DNA of 64,000 nucleotides, taken from assembly GCF_020694005.1 (NCBI RefSeq), contig NZ_CP073013.1:930001-994000 (forward strand). The letters are read 5' to 3'. A model generated the notes under the pieces. That model did no database searches. It was not told the DNA's origin and worked only from the letters and a program-made list of their open reading frames with translations. The translations under genes and the position numbers were made by a program. The stretch comes from Marinomonas profundi (GTDB lineage: Bacteria > Pseudomonadota > Gammaproteobacteria > Pseudomonadales > Marinomonadaceae). Each line of letters opens with the position of its first letter. Position 1 is the first letter of the stretch. Of the stretch, positions 20,358 to 29,898 are shown piece by piece.

Positions 20358-21950
20358 TTGACCATTTTATCCGATGCCTTGCACGCTTTGTCAGTTCATT
20401 GCCAGCAAACCGCGACAACATCTGCATTGACCTTTCACCGTGGTGTAGAGCGAGAAGCGCTGCGAGTCGAACGTTCTAAGGGTCGTATTTCTCACAAACC
20501 TCATCCAAAAACACTCGGATCGGCGATGACTCATAGCGCTATCACCACGGATTACTCTGAATCCTTGATGGAGTTTATCACTGGCGTTCACCCAAGCGTG
20601 GAAGGCGTGATTAAAGAGCTAGAAGACATCCATAATCTAGTCAATCACGAACTATACAAACAAGATGAGTGTTTATGGCCCGCTAGCATGCCTTGCTACC
20701 TAGCGAATAATGAAGATGTGCCCATTGCCTATTATGGCGAATCCAACACCGGCAAGCTTAAACGCGTTTACCGCGAAGGCTTATCAAATCGTTATGGTCG
20801 CATCATGCAATGTATCGCTGGCATGCATTACAATTTTTCATTTGATGCAGACTTCTGGTCTTTCTTAGAGAACCATAAGGGAAAAAACAGCCTCTCTGCC
20901 GCTGAAAAACAAACCTTTCAATCAGACAGCTATTTCGCCTTGATTCGCAACTTTCGCCGCAGCTCTTGGATGCTCTCCCTGTTATTTGGCGCTTCCCCAG
21001 CCATTGACGAAAGCTTTTTACCGAAAAAGCCAGACAGCCTAACCGAACTTGAAAAACGCACTTGGTTTGGCCCAAAAGCCACCTCACTTCGCATGAGTGA
21101 TCTTGGTTATCAAAACAAAGCCCAAGCGGATTTATATGTGTGTTACAACGAGGTTGAAACTTACATAAGTACCATTAAAAAAGCATTGCGAACGCCTTAT
21201 CAACGCTACCAAGACATAGGCGTCAAAGTGGATGGCCAATATCGCCAGCTAAACAACAATTTATTGCAGATTGAAAACGAATATTACAGCGACATTCGTC
21301 CTAAACGTGTCACCCAGTCTGGGGAACACCCAAGTGCAGCTCTGCAAGCCAGAGGCGTCGAATATATTGAAGTTCGTATTATGGACTTAGACCCAAGCTC
21401 TTCCATTGGCATGCAGTCTTCCACCTTATATTTTATCGATGTGTTCTTGCTTTACTGCATGTTACGTGGCGATGAACATTTAGGCAGCGCGGAATGCAGC
21501 CAACTGCGCAAGATGCAACAAGAAATCGCATCCCATGGTCGTGATTTAGACATGGATTTCGATTTTGGCCAAGGCCCAACCAAACTTCGCAGTAAAGCGG
21601 AAAGCATGCTTAATGAATTGACTCAAGTCGCTGATTTTTTATCGGACAAAACCGGAAATCCTGCTTATCAGCACGCGGTAGCAACCCAGAAAGAAAAACT
21701 CAACGATGAGACTCTATTACCTTCTGCACAGCTATTAGAGCGCTGTAAAGCACAACAAGGTTTCCAAAATGCCATGCTGGCTTTATCGAAAGAACAGCAA
21801 GCCCAATGGATGGCCTGCCCGCTAACGGAAGAACTCACTGGTACATTTATGGAAAAAGCAGAGCGTTCATTACGCGATCAAGAAGCCATTGAAGCCGCCG
21901 ATGAAGTAGACTTCGATACCTTTTTAGCCGCCTATTTGACACCACAATAA
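20358..21950 (+). CDS. gshA: Glutamate-cysteine ligase
   Basis: A 530-residue glutamate-cysteine ligase of the E. coli (type 1) class, joining glutamate and cysteine in the ATP-dependent first step of glutathione synthesis. Class features include HRGVEREALRVE, HSAITTDYSESLMEFITG, CIAGMHYNFSF, RNFRRSSW and EVRIMDLDPSSSIG. The start is a TTG codon with AGAAGGA seven bases upstream; no better ATG exists near the conserved N-terminus. It seems monocistronic. The repeat pair at 22.0-22.6 kb lies immediately downstream. Confidence 0.95.
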   Translation: MTILSDALHALSVHCQQTATTSALTFHRGVEREALRVERSKGRISHKPHPKTLGSAMTHSAITTDYSESLMEFITGVHPSVEGVIKELEDIHNLVNHELYKQDECLWPASMPCYLANNEDVPIAYYGESNTGKLKRVYREGLSNRYGRIMQCIAGMHYNFSFDADFWSFLENHKGKNSLSAAEKQTFQSDSYFALIRNFRRSSWMLSLLFGASPAIDESFLPKKPDSLTELEKRTWFGPKATSLRMSDLGYQNKAQADLYVCYNEVETYISTIKKALRTPYQRYQDIGVKVDGQYRQLNNNLLQIENEYYSDIRPKRVTQSGEHPSAALQARGVEYIEVRIMDLDPSSSIGMQSSTLYFIDVFLLYCMLRGDEHLGSAECSQLRKMQQEIASHGRDLDMDFDFGQGPTKLRSKAESMLNELTQVADFLSDKTGNPAYQHAVATQKEKLNDETLLPSAQLLERCKAQQGFQNAMLALSKEQQAQWMACPLTEELTGTFMEKAERSLRDQEAIEAADEVDFDTFLAAYLTPQ

Positions 21951-22044
21951 GCGCTATCCGGTCATTCGAAAATGACCTAAGAGGAAACAGAATAAAACCT
22001 CACCCCCCACGACATCACTCCTCAAGCAAGGCTGAATTACAATT

Positions 22045-22227
22045 AATACTTGTATCAAGAGCAAAACAAGAATAGGGTAATAAACAGACAGAGGGCAACG
22101 GATTTGCCTACGCCTCCAGGACGGAGGCTCTGTCACTTTTTAGGACGATTCCGTGGCTGCAGGGATGCAGCGAAAACTTTTCAAAGTTCCCCTTCTTACT
22201 TTCACATCTATTACAACGGCAAGCTTT
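22045..22227. repeat. Hairpin-rich direct repeat, copy 1
   Basis: A 183-bp segment almost identical to 22425-22609. It opens with AATACTTGTATCAA and ends at AAGCTTT. It contains two short hairpins, GCCTCC-AGGAC-GGAGGC and GCTGCA-GGGA-TGCAGC, with similar purine-rich loops. A 75-codon open frame crosses it but is not conserved as protein between copies (frame breaks), so it is read as noncoding. Confidence 0.85.
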
Positions 22228-22424
22228 TACACTCCAAAACAAAGATTTTTATCTTGCCCATTCTTCGTATAGCATGACCTGCTATCAAGCAGTTAAAACC
22301 ATCACATTTGGCTTGGCAGAATAACAACTAATACTTGTATAAAAGTTAATACCATCCCATTTGATCCAATTCGGCTCAATCAAAAAACCTACCATCATTG
22401 GTCTAGTAAAATAAAATGACAATG

Positions 22425-22609
22425 AATACTTGTATCAAAAGCAAAACAGGAATAGGGTAATAAACAGACAGAGGGCAAACGGATTTGCCTACGCCTCCAG
22501 GACGGAGGCTCTGTCACTTTTTAGGATGATTCCGTGGCTGCAGGGATGCAGCGAAAAACCTTTCAAAGTTCCCCTTCTTACTTTCACATCTATTACAACG
22601 GCAAGCTTT
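22425..22609. repeat. Hairpin-rich direct repeat, copy 2
   Basis: Second copy of the 22045-22227 repeat, differing by a few substitutions and single-base indels (for example GGGCAAACGG against GGGCAACGG). The separating 197 bp holds another AATACTTGTAT at 22330 and two ACCATC-type motifs, so the flanks may be partly repeated as well. A further ATACTTGTA lies at about 22699. Likely a dispersed extragenic repeat family or small non-autonomous element. Confidence 0.85.
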
Positions 22610-22741
22610 GTTCAATCGATTATTCTCCCCTGCATGATGGGGACGTTTTAAGCTTTATCACTTTCGTGGATACGGTTTTATGATTTCTTTTCAATGCAAA
22701 TACTTGTAACGTATCTGCTTTTCTTGCCTGTTAGGAAGACC

Positions 22742-23218
22742 ATGACAAATGTCACCATTTTAGTCGATGTGCAAAACGTCTATTACACCACCAAGCACAC
22801 GTTTGGACGCTCTTTTGATTACAACCTATTTTGGCAGCAGGCCACAGAAGGTCGTCATCTGGTCAAAGCCATTGCTTACGCCATAGACAGAGGCGACGAA
22901 AAACAACGCCAATTTCAAAACATTCTACGAGCCATAGGCTTCGAAGTGAAACTAAAACCCTTTATTCAACGCGCTGATGGCTCCGCCAAGGGCGATTGGG
23001 ACGTGGGTATTGCCATTGACGGCATAGAATATGGCAAAGACAGTGATGTACTGGTTTTGGTGTCTGGCGATGGCGACTTTGATATTCTCGCGAAAACCCT
23101 AAGCGGCAAATACCAAACCCAGGTTGAAGTTTATGGTGTCGAAGCACTCACTGCACAATCGCTAATCCAAGCGTCCGACGTATTTATTCCGATCGATAAC
23201 AAATTGTTACTAAAATAA
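22742..23218 (+). CDS. NYN domain protein (LabA-like, PIN-fold)
   Basis: A 158-residue NYN-domain protein. VTILVDVQNVYY near the start and WDVGIAIDGIEYGKDSDVLVLVSGDGDFDIL provide the conserved acidic residues of the PIN-like nuclease fold (first Asp near residue 8, central Asp pair near 81, GDGDF near 112). NYN proteins are predicted metal-dependent ribonucleases or RNA-processing factors; the target here is unknown. The ATG at 22742 is preceded by AGGA; a longer frame starting at 22694 would add hydrophobic residues not typical of the family. Confidence 0.85.
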   Translation: MTNVTILVDVQNVYYTTKHTFGRSFDYNLFWQQATEGRHLVKAIAYAIDRGDEKQRQFQNILRAIGFEVKLKPFIQRADGSAKGDWDVGIAIDGIEYGKDSDVLVLVSGDGDFDILAKTLSGKYQTQVEVYGVEALTAQSLIQASDVFIPIDNKLLLK

Positions 23219-23314
23219 ATCTATCTTGTCTATATTTTTAAGAGAGAATATGGCGGTTTAAAAATACCGCTCATTAACTTATAGACATTTTTATAGGTAT
23301 TAAGAAGTAGCTTG

Positions 23315-24361
23315 ATGACAATACACACAAACTCACTATTAGAAGCAAGAGACACACTACACAAGTGGCTAAGTCTCGTGACAGGGGTCATTATGATCTT
23401 TTTCTGCTTCTTTAATATCGTCTTGCTAAAGCAACTATCAATTGGAATCCTAGAGGCTGTTTTTGGGCTGTTAAACTTGGGTATTTTTTACTTAGCCTAT
23501 CAGGGTAAAACAAAGCCGTGGCACAAATGCCTGTTGCTTGGGTCCATTACCATCACGGTGCTTTACCCTTTTTACCTCGCTGATTTAAGAGCCGGTTCCA
23601 TCTACTGGCTACTGTTGCTGCCGCCCTTATATTGCCTACTCGTTGGAGCAAAACGAGGACTATTTTGCACTATCCTCCTGTCATTTCCGGTGCTTATCTT
23701 GTTATTTATAAAATCCGACAGCGAGAGTTATTTTTCTTATCGATCCGTGATCAACTTCGTCCTAGCCTATTTTTTGTCCTACGCTATTTGTTACCTATAC
23801 GAGACACAATACGACAAAAACAGCCAGCGTCTTCAAGAGATGGCATTTCGAGACCCGCTTACTGGCGCTAAAAACCGTCACTCTCTCAAACTGTTTTTTG
23901 ACGGCTTTAATAAAAAACCATTAGACCCATTCCAACAAGAGGAAGAAGAGACCCGCCTGCTTATTATCGATATTGATTACTTCAAGAGTGTCAATGATGA
24001 GTTTGGTCATGACGCTGGCGACGCCATATTGATTGAAATGACAGAATTGCTGCAATACCACACAGATAACCAACATGTTTATCGCATTGGTGGTGAAGAA
24101 TTCCTAATTGTTCTGGAGCAGTATTGTCAAAAGCAAGCGTATAACTTTGCCGAATCCATCCGTCAAAACATTGAAAACACTATTTTTAGAACACACCAAC
24201 AAAACATCAAAATCACCGTCAGTATTGGTATCGCCCAGCTGATCAAAGGACAATCTTTTAGAGAGTTTTTACGCGTCGCCGATAAAAACCTTTACTCAGC
24301 AAAGAATCAAGGGCGTAATTTAGTTCACTATGGTGCTATGAGTGTGACCGAGGTAATCTAG
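23315..24361 (+). CDS. Membrane-bound diguanylate cyclase (GGDEF)
   Basis: A 348-residue protein with a hydrophobic N-terminal half (about six membrane segments, residues 20-160) and a C-terminal GGDEF domain (residues about 180-345). RDPLTGAKNRHSL begins the domain, DIDYFKSVNDEFGHDAGD binds metal and substrate, and the signature reads RIGGEEF, an active form. No RxxD inhibitory site is seen before GGEEF. It should make c-di-GMP in response to an unknown membrane signal. It is paralogous to the next gene; both begin with a TLHKWLS segment. Confidence 0.9.
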   Translation: MTIHTNSLLEARDTLHKWLSLVTGVIMIFFCFFNIVLLKQLSIGILEAVFGLLNLGIFYLAYQGKTKPWHKCLLLGSITITVLYPFYLADLRAGSIYWLLLLPPLYCLLVGAKRGLFCTILLSFPVLILLFIKSDSESYFSYRSVINFVLAYFLSYAICYLYETQYDKNSQRLQEMAFRDPLTGAKNRHSLKLFFDGFNKKPLDPFQQEEEETRLLIIDIDYFKSVNDEFGHDAGDAILIEMTELLQYHTDNQHVYRIGGEEFLIVLEQYCQKQAYNFAESIRQNIENTIFRTHQQNIKITVSIGIAQLIKGQSFREFLRVADKNLYSAKNQGRNLVHYGAMSVTEVI

Positions 24362-24416
24362 GCACACGGAAAAACACCTTAATATTGCACCCATTGCTTT
24401 ATAAGCGAGTCTGCCA

Positions 24417-25415
24417 ATGAACGCTCAGCGCTACCCGCAAACCTCCGTTTCCCCAGAGACGTTACACAAATGGCTGAGCGCCCTACTCTGCGTTTTAAAC
24501 AGCGTTTATTTTTTGCTCAACATGCTGCTAGTGCAGAAGTTAGGACTAGGCGGCATTCAGCTGATTTCGGCATTTTTTGGTGGCTATTGTTTTTTTGCGT
24601 CATTAAAAGGGCAATACCAACCTTGGCACAGCTATACCCTAATGACGATTTTAAGCGTCAATATTTTAGCCTCTGCGTCTATTATGGAGCTTGTCGCCGG
24701 GGCGATTTTTTGGAGCCTTGCCCTGCCGATTTGGTATTACAGTCTGTTCGGCTTAAAAAAAGGCATTTGCTTCAGTGCCGTGGTGATGGTGTCAACTGCA
24801 ACCATACTATTCTTGCGCACCGACACCAGCCTTTTTATGCCCTATCGAACAGTGTTTAACTTCACCCTAGCTTACCTTTCGATTTGGTTGGTATGCCATC
24901 TTTATGAAGTACAGCGCCAAAAAACCAGTGCTTTCCTACATTCCCTTGCTTTAGAAGACGCCTTAACGGGGATACATAATCGCCATGCGTTAAAAACAGA
25001 CTTTAGTGCGATTCGCAAAAAATTCACCCGTATTCACATGCTGATTATAGATATTGATCACTTCAAACGAATCAATGATACTTTTGGCCACGACATTGGC
25101 GACGCCGTACTCATTAACCTAGCCAATGTACTCAAACAATCGCTCAACACCAGCGACATTTACCGCCTAGGTGGTGAAGAATTTGTGGTTTTATTCAAGG
25201 AAATGGAAGACATACAAGCCAAGGAATGGGCGGAAAAAATCAGGCAAGCCATCGAGCAAGAAATTTTCCACAGCCACAAAGAAGAAATCAAACTTACGGT
25301 TAGTATCGGCATCAGCGCACTACAACCTCAGCAAGAGTTCACTGACTTTCTTCGCGCTGCAGACGAAAAACTTTACCAAGCCAAACACGAAGGCCGAAAC
25401 AAAGTTTGTTTTTAA
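24417..25415 (+). CDS. Membrane-bound diguanylate cyclase (GGDEF), tandem paralogue
   Basis: A 332-residue protein with the same layout as the gene 55 bp upstream: ETLHKWLSALL, about six membrane segments to residue 160, then GGDEF with LTGIHNRHALK, DIDHFKRINDTFGHDIGD and RLGGEEF. The catalytic residues are intact and there is no RxxD I-site. The pair probably arose by tandem duplication and then diverged, mainly in the membrane part, which suggests different inputs to c-di-GMP synthesis. It is convergent with the VF530 gene. Confidence 0.9.
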   Translation: MNAQRYPQTSVSPETLHKWLSALLCVLNSVYFLLNMLLVQKLGLGGIQLISAFFGGYCFFASLKGQYQPWHSYTLMTILSVNILASASIMELVAGAIFWSLALPIWYYSLFGLKKGICFSAVVMVSTATILFLRTDTSLFMPYRTVFNFTLAYLSIWLVCHLYEVQRQKTSAFLHSLALEDALTGIHNRHALKTDFSAIRKKFTRIHMLIIDIDHFKRINDTFGHDIGDAVLINLANVLKQSLNTSDIYRLGGEEFVVLFKEMEDIQAKEWAEKIRQAIEQEIFHSHKEEIKLTVSIGISALQPQQEFTDFLRAADEKLYQAKHEGRNKVCF

Positions 25416-25429
25416 TGAAGTACAGGTTA

Positions 25430-25648
25430 TTAATGAAATGTTTCTAAAAACAGCGACTCGACTTTTTCCCTCGCCCAAGGGGTTTTACGCAGAAACTTCA
25501 AGCTAGATTTCACCGTCGGATCGCTTTTAAAACAATTAATATTGATGCGAATCGCCAACTCCTCCCAACCATAATGCGTGACCAAATCGGTCACTATCTT
25601 CTCAAGTTTCACACCATGCAACGGGTTATTCACCTGTGTTTCGCTCAT
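25430..25648 (-). CDS. VF530 family DNA-binding protein
   Basis: A 72-residue protein matching the VF530 (DUF2132) family almost end to end: [32 protein letters not shown], then [19 protein letters not shown]. The family fold is a small helical bundle thought to bind DNA; the role is not defined. The start at 25648 ([10 protein letters not shown]) begins just before the domain; a longer frame up to 25717 adds unconserved residues. Confidence 0.85.
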   Translation of the reverse strand: MSETQVNNPLHGVKLEKIVTDLVTHYGWEELAIRININCFKSDPTVKSSLKFLRKTPWAREKVESLFLETFH

Positions 25649-25723
25649 CTCCAACCCTTCCTCTGACTCAATTAACGATTTAGTCGAGAGTATACAGCAA
25701 GCCGAAAAAGGCCGCATACAAAG

Positions 25724-26860
25724 CTAGCCATCCACAGTCACCCAAAGACTATTATTTTGGCTCGAATACACGCTGGCAGTAATAAACCGCATTCCATGTA
25801 ACCCAGTGCTAAGTGTCGGCAAATCAGAGTGATGAGTTGAGAGAAGTAACTGCGCGGCGAACTCACGATATAAGTTTGCAAACGCCTCTAAATACCCTTC
25901 AGGATGACCCGCAGGAATACGCGAAACCGACATTGCCGCCTCGCTCAAGTAGCCATTACCCCGCCTAAGGCGTTGGCTTGGCTCGCCTAACACAGAATAA
26001 ATCAGCTCATTCGGTGCTTCCTGATGCCACTCCAAACCCGCTTTATCGCCATAGATTCGTAGCGATAAAGCATTCTCGTTACCCGGTGCAACTTGGCTGG
26101 CCCACAAATGTCCTTTTGCACCATTTTCAAAACGCAGCAGAATATTGGCCTCGTCATCCAGCGCACGCCCTTCAACCCAGCTGGACAAATCCGCCAACAC
26201 CTCTTTCGCCTGAGTATTGCCCACAAAACACGCCAGCTGGTAAGCATGGCTGCCGATATCACCTACACAACCGGCCAACCCAGCTTGGGCAGGATCGGCA
26301 CGCCAAGACGCTTGTTTGTTGCCCGTTTGCTCTAACGAATGCGTTAACCAATCTTGGGCATACTCCACTTGAATAGAACGAATTCGCCCCAGCTGGCCGC
26401 CTTTAACCATGGCTCGCGCCTCGCGCACCATGGGATAAGCGGAGTAATTATGCGTTAATAAAAATTGCGCTTGGCTTGCCTCTGCCACCTGATACAGCGC
26501 CTTTGCCTCGGCAAGAGTCGCTGTCAGTGGCTTATCGCAAATAACGTGAATGCCTCGTTTGAGAAACGCCATCGCCACGGGGGCATGAAGATGATTGGGC
26601 GTCACGATAGACACCACCTCAATGCCATCTTCTCGTTTGCTTTCTGCTTCTGCCATCGCCTCAAAATCTGAGTAATGACGAGCAATGCCCAATGCGTCAG
26701 CAGAGCGTTTCGCTTTCTCAGGCTGACTCGATAACGCCCCAGCCACCAGCTCATAACAATCATCTAGACGCGCCGCAAAACGATGCACTTCACCAATAAA
26801 AGCCCCTTCACCGCCGCCTACCATGCCAAGACGCAGCCGACGTTTTGTTGTTACCGTCAT
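25724..26860 (-). CDS. Gfo/Idh/MocA family oxidoreductase
   Basis: A 378-residue NAD(P)-dependent sugar dehydrogenase of the Gfo/Idh/MocA family. Rossmann motif near the N-terminus (RLGMVGGGEGAFIG), family motif VICDKPLTATLAEA with the lysine, and GDIGSHAYQLACF with the C-terminal domain catalytic His. The chosen ATG lies 4 bp after the stop of the upstream isomerase gene with a GGAG site; a longer start at 26926 would overlap that gene. It is the last gene of the eight-gene sugar operon. Together with the isomerase-fold proteins it probably oxidises and rearranges an unusual hexose, cyclitol or glycoside. Confidence 0.88.
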   Translation of the reverse strand: MTVTTKRRLRLGMVGGGEGAFIGEVHRFAARLDDCYELVAGALSSQPEKAKRSADALGIARHYSDFEAMAEAESKREDGIEVVSIVTPNHLHAPVAMAFLKRGIHVICDKPLTATLAEAKALYQVAEASQAQFLLTHNYSAYPMVREARAMVKGGQLGRIRSIQVEYAQDWLTHSLEQTGNKQASWRADPAQAGLAGCVGDIGSHAYQLACFVGNTQAKEVLADLSSWVEGRALDDEANILLRFENGAKGHLWASQVAPGNENALSLRIYGDKAGLEWHQEAPNELIYSVLGEPSQRLRRGNGYLSEAAMSVSRIPAGHPEGYLEAFANLYREFAAQLLLSTHHSDLPTLSTGLHGMRFITASVYSSQNNSLWVTVDG

Positions 26861-26864
26861 CTCA

Positions 26865-27920
26865 TTACTCCAATCCCAACATTTTACGATTCGCTTTCGC
26901 ATCGACACCGCTGTCAGCAAAATCATCGAAGGCTTTATCCGTCACACGGATGATAAAATCTTGAATATGTTGCGCGCCTTCCCGAGCGCCCTCTTCTGGG
27001 TGTTTCAAACAGCACTCCCATTCCAATACCGCCCAGCCAGCAAAATCATAGGCGGTAAGCTTGGAGAAAATACCTTTAAAATCCACCTGACCATCGCCAA
27101 TGGAGCGAAAACGCCCAGGACGATCAAGCCAGTTTTGGAAACCACCATACACACCACATTTGCCATTTAACGTCAGCTCCGCATCCTTTACATGGAACAT
27201 TTTGATGCGATCGTGGTAATGATCAATGAAGGCCAAATAATCCAAATGCTGCAACACAAAATGGCTAGGGTCATAGAGAATATTAGCCCGTGGATGATGA
27301 TCTACCTCATCGAGAAAACGCTCAAAGGTCACGCCATCGTGGAGGTCTTCACCGGGATGAATCTCGTAACAAAGATCCACGCCAGCCTCATCAAAGGCAT
27401 CCAGAATGGGCTTCCAGCGCCGACCCAACTCTGCGAAGGCTTCTTCGACTAGCCCGGCGGGGCGCTGTGGCCAAGGGTAAAAATACGGCCACGCCAAGGC
27501 ACCAGAAAAGGTCGCATGAGCAGTGAGCCCAAGACGCTTCGACGCCTTAGCGGCCATTTTAAGCTGTTCCACCGCCCACGCTTGGCGAGCATCAGGATTG
27601 CCCCGCACGCTCGGATCAGCAAAGCCATCAAACGCCGCGTCATAGGCCGGATGCACCGCCACCAGCTGCCCCTGTAAATGGGTGGATAATTCCGAGATCA
27701 CCACGCCATGATTTGCCGCCGTGGCGATCAGCTCGTCGCAATAGTCTTGGCTATTTGCCGCACGCTCAAGATCGATCAGACGTTTGTCCCAAGTGGGCAC
27801 TTGCACGCCTTTGTAACCCAATGACGCCACCCAACCACAAATCGCGTCGAAGCTATTGAAAGGGGTTTCATCGCCCACAAATTGCGCCAAAAAAATGGCC
27901 GGTCCTTGTATTGTTTTCAT
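26865..27920 (-). CDS. Sugar phosphate isomerase/epimerase family protein (TIM barrel)
   Basis: A 351-residue protein of the xylose-isomerase-like (AP endonuclease 2) TIM-barrel family. LCYEIHPGEDLHDG, ILYDPSHFVLQHLDY, KMFHVKDAEL and AVLEWECC contain the Glu/Asp/His metal ligands of the family. Members interconvert keto sugars or dehydrate keto-inositols, or act on 3-keto-glycosides. It lies within the sugar operon, 9 bp before the preceding oxidoreductase stop in genome order and 4 bp upstream of the last one. The exact substrate is unknown. Confidence 0.88.
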   Translation of the reverse strand: MKTIQGPAIFLAQFVGDETPFNSFDAICGWVASLGYKGVQVPTWDKRLIDLERAANSQDYCDELIATAANHGVVISELSTHLQGQLVAVHPAYDAAFDGFADPSVRGNPDARQAWAVEQLKMAAKASKRLGLTAHATFSGALAWPYFYPWPQRPAGLVEEAFAELGRRWKPILDAFDEAGVDLCYEIHPGEDLHDGVTFERFLDEVDHHPRANILYDPSHFVLQHLDYLAFIDHYHDRIKMFHVKDAELTLNGKCGVYGGFQNWLDRPGRFRSIGDGQVDFKGIFSKLTAYDFAGWAVLEWECCLKHPEEGAREGAQHIQDFIIRVTDKAFDDFADSGVDAKANRKMLGLE

Positions 27921-27929
27921 GACTTCCTC

Positions 27930-29069
27930 CTAAAAGCACACGGCAAGTAAGGCGTTAGCGGCCTCAGGATCAAGCGCCCGTGGACGCTCACAATGGGTGG
28001 TCATCTTGATGGATTGTGCACTGTCGCCAGACGCCAAAATCGCCGTCATGACTTCCACCCCGTGCAACGCCCTGTCAAGCGAACACATGTGATCCCGTCC
28101 CATATGAATGGCCATCACCATTTCCGCCAAGCCCGCGGTACGGTAATTTGCCTTGGCAAGCTCTCCATGAATTTGGTTCGGCACCCCAAACGGGTGGTCC
28201 CACGCTTTCAAGGGTGTTTCACGCCCCTCTTGAATAAGAGAAACGGTGCCGCCAAAAAAATTAGGATCCGGTAAATACAGTGATCCTTTACTGCCGTATA
28301 ACTCCATATGAGAATGTTGGTGAGCTTGCACATCCCAACTGGCCCCCAAGGTAATAACCGCGCCGCTTTTAAAGGTCAAAATGCCATGAATGGTCGTTGG
28401 GGTTTCTACCGCTATCATCTCGCCAGACCTTGGTTGACTGGTGATTTTGCGCTGCTTGCGCGGGATCGAGGTTTTAGCAATCACCGATTCCACCGGCCCT
28501 AACAGTTGAATCAAATTGGCAATGTAATAAGGCCCCAGATCAAGGATAGGCCCGCCACCCGCTTTAAAGAAAAAGTCAGGGTTCGGGTGCCAGCTTTCCA
28601 TTCCAGCACTCATCACATGACAGGTGCCAGAATACACCTCGCCAATCTCACCCTTATCCAATAAATGCCGAGCAAACTGATGAGAACCGCCCATAAAGGT
28701 ATCGGGTGCACTGCCTACTTTGAGTCCTGTTTTTAATGAGAGCGCTTTCATTTTTTGGCCTTCTTCAAGGCTTAACACCAAAGGCTTTTCTGAATAAACA
28801 TGCTTACCGGCTTCTAGCGCTTGCATACTCACCGCATAGTGCGCCGCAGGAATGGTTAAATTGACAATAATATCAATATCTTGCGAAGCCAATAAAGTAT
28901 CAACACTGCGTGACTCAATGCCATATTTTTGTGCTTTCTCCGCCGCCAGCTCAGTATTCAAATCAGCACAGGCAAGAATTTTAAAACCACAAAATTGCGG
29001 TGCCAAAGACAAATAGCTATCAGAAATATTGCCGCAGCCAATCAGGCCAACATTCAAAATGGTTTTCAT
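27930..29069 (-). CDS. Gfo/Idh/MocA family oxidoreductase
   Basis: A 379-residue NAD(P)-dependent dehydrogenase. LNVGLIGCGNISDSYL is the Rossmann dinucleotide motif, HVYSEKPLVLSLEEGQ the conserved EKP motif, and GGGPILDLGPYYIANLIQLLGP the segment containing the substrate-side acid. Its start overlaps the stop of the isomerase gene upstream by 4 bp (ATGA), so translation is coupled. It is only distantly similar to the other oxidoreductase of the operon, so the two likely act on different substrates or steps. Confidence 0.9.
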   Translation of the reverse strand: MKTILNVGLIGCGNISDSYLSLAPQFCGFKILACADLNTELAAEKAQKYGIESRSVDTLLASQDIDIIVNLTIPAAHYAVSMQALEAGKHVYSEKPLVLSLEEGQKMKALSLKTGLKVGSAPDTFMGGSHQFARHLLDKGEIGEVYSGTCHVMSAGMESWHPNPDFFFKAGGGPILDLGPYYIANLIQLLGPVESVIAKTSIPRKQRKITSQPRSGEMIAVETPTTIHGILTFKSGAVITLGASWDVQAHQHSHMELYGSKGSLYLPDPNFFGGTVSLIQEGRETPLKAWDHPFGVPNQIHGELAKANYRTAGLAEMVMAIHMGRDHMCSLDRALHGVEVMTAILASGDSAQSIKMTTHCERPRALDPEAANALLAVCF

Positions 29070-29830
29070 GCTGCTGCTCCTTTTACTAAGGCTTTTGCCC
29101 CCGTTAATGCACGATTAGCAAAGCGCGATAGATCATTTGGGTTGTCATGCTCCATCACAAACGCATTGGCTGGCGTTGAACGCACCACCGGCCACCAGTC
29201 TTTCCAAGGCAAGGTGCCATGGGTAAAATCCGCCCAACCATCTTCATCTTGGCATTCCCCTTCTGGCGCAATGTCTTTTAAATGCACGGCGCAAATACGA
29301 TCCCGATAGCGAGTCATCCACTTGGCTGGATCTTCTCCGCCTTTAACCACCCAAGACACGTCCATTTCCCATTTAACATTCGGGCCGCCTTCTAAAATCC
29401 ACGTCATGGGTAAAGAGCCATCGGCTAACGGCTCAAACTCAAAGTTATGATTGTGCCAACCAAATTCAAAACCAGCATTGATGGTTTTCTCTCGAATCGC
29501 TTCCAAACGCTGGCCCAACTCAAACCAGCCTTTTGCACTGTCGGGGCGTTGCTCTGGTAAAATATACGGGCAAATAATGGTGTGCATATTTAAGGTCTTA
29601 GCAATATACAAGGCCTGCGCGATGTGATTTTCCAACATCGCCAGATCAAAATGCCCGGTCGGCATGGTCAGATCATGTTTGGCTAACAAGCTTTTCAGCT
29701 CATCTAATTCATCATACAAACCACCATAGCCTTCTACTTGCTGATAACCCGCTTGGTGTAAAAGTCCAAAAACCTCATCGAGAGACGGTGTGTTACGTGC
29801 ACTGTAAAGTTGAAATGAAAATTCGTTCAT
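29066..29830 (-). CDS. Sugar phosphate isomerase/epimerase family protein
   Basis: A 254-residue TIM-barrel protein of the IolE/xylose-isomerase-like group. FGWHNHNFEF, WEMDVSWVVKGGEDP, AVHLKDIAPEG and VMEHDNP carry the metal-binding Glu/Asp/His/Glu pattern. It is shorter than the other isomerase-fold protein of this operon and not a recent duplicate. It follows the ATP-binding subunit gene by 68 bp and overlaps the next dehydrogenase gene by 4 bp, forming the first of two isomerase-dehydrogenase pairs. Confidence 0.88.
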   Translation of the reverse strand: MNEFSFQLYSARNTPSLDEVFGLLHQAGYQQVEGYGGLYDELDELKSLLAKHDLTMPTGHFDLAMLENHIAQALYIAKTLNMHTIICPYILPEQRPDSAKGWFELGQRLEAIREKTINAGFEFGWHNHNFEFEPLADGSLPMTWILEGGPNVKWEMDVSWVVKGGEDPAKWMTRYRDRICAVHLKDIAPEGECQDEDGWADFTHGTLPWKDWWPVVRSTPANAFVMEHDNPNDLSRFANRALTGAKALVKGAAA

Positions 29831-29898
29831 GTGGTTTCCTTTTTGTTTTTATTTGCTCTGAATGTTTTTTTGCTCTGTATGTTTTTTACTCTAAGCCA

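Noticed and set aside
22045-22609. CRISPR array
   Set aside because: Only two long (about 184 bp) copies, no short regularly spaced repeats, no cas genes.
22050-22651. Open frames of 73-75 codons in the repeat pair
   Set aside because: The two copies diverge by single-base indels that change the protein frame while keeping the hairpins. This indicates noncoding repeats.
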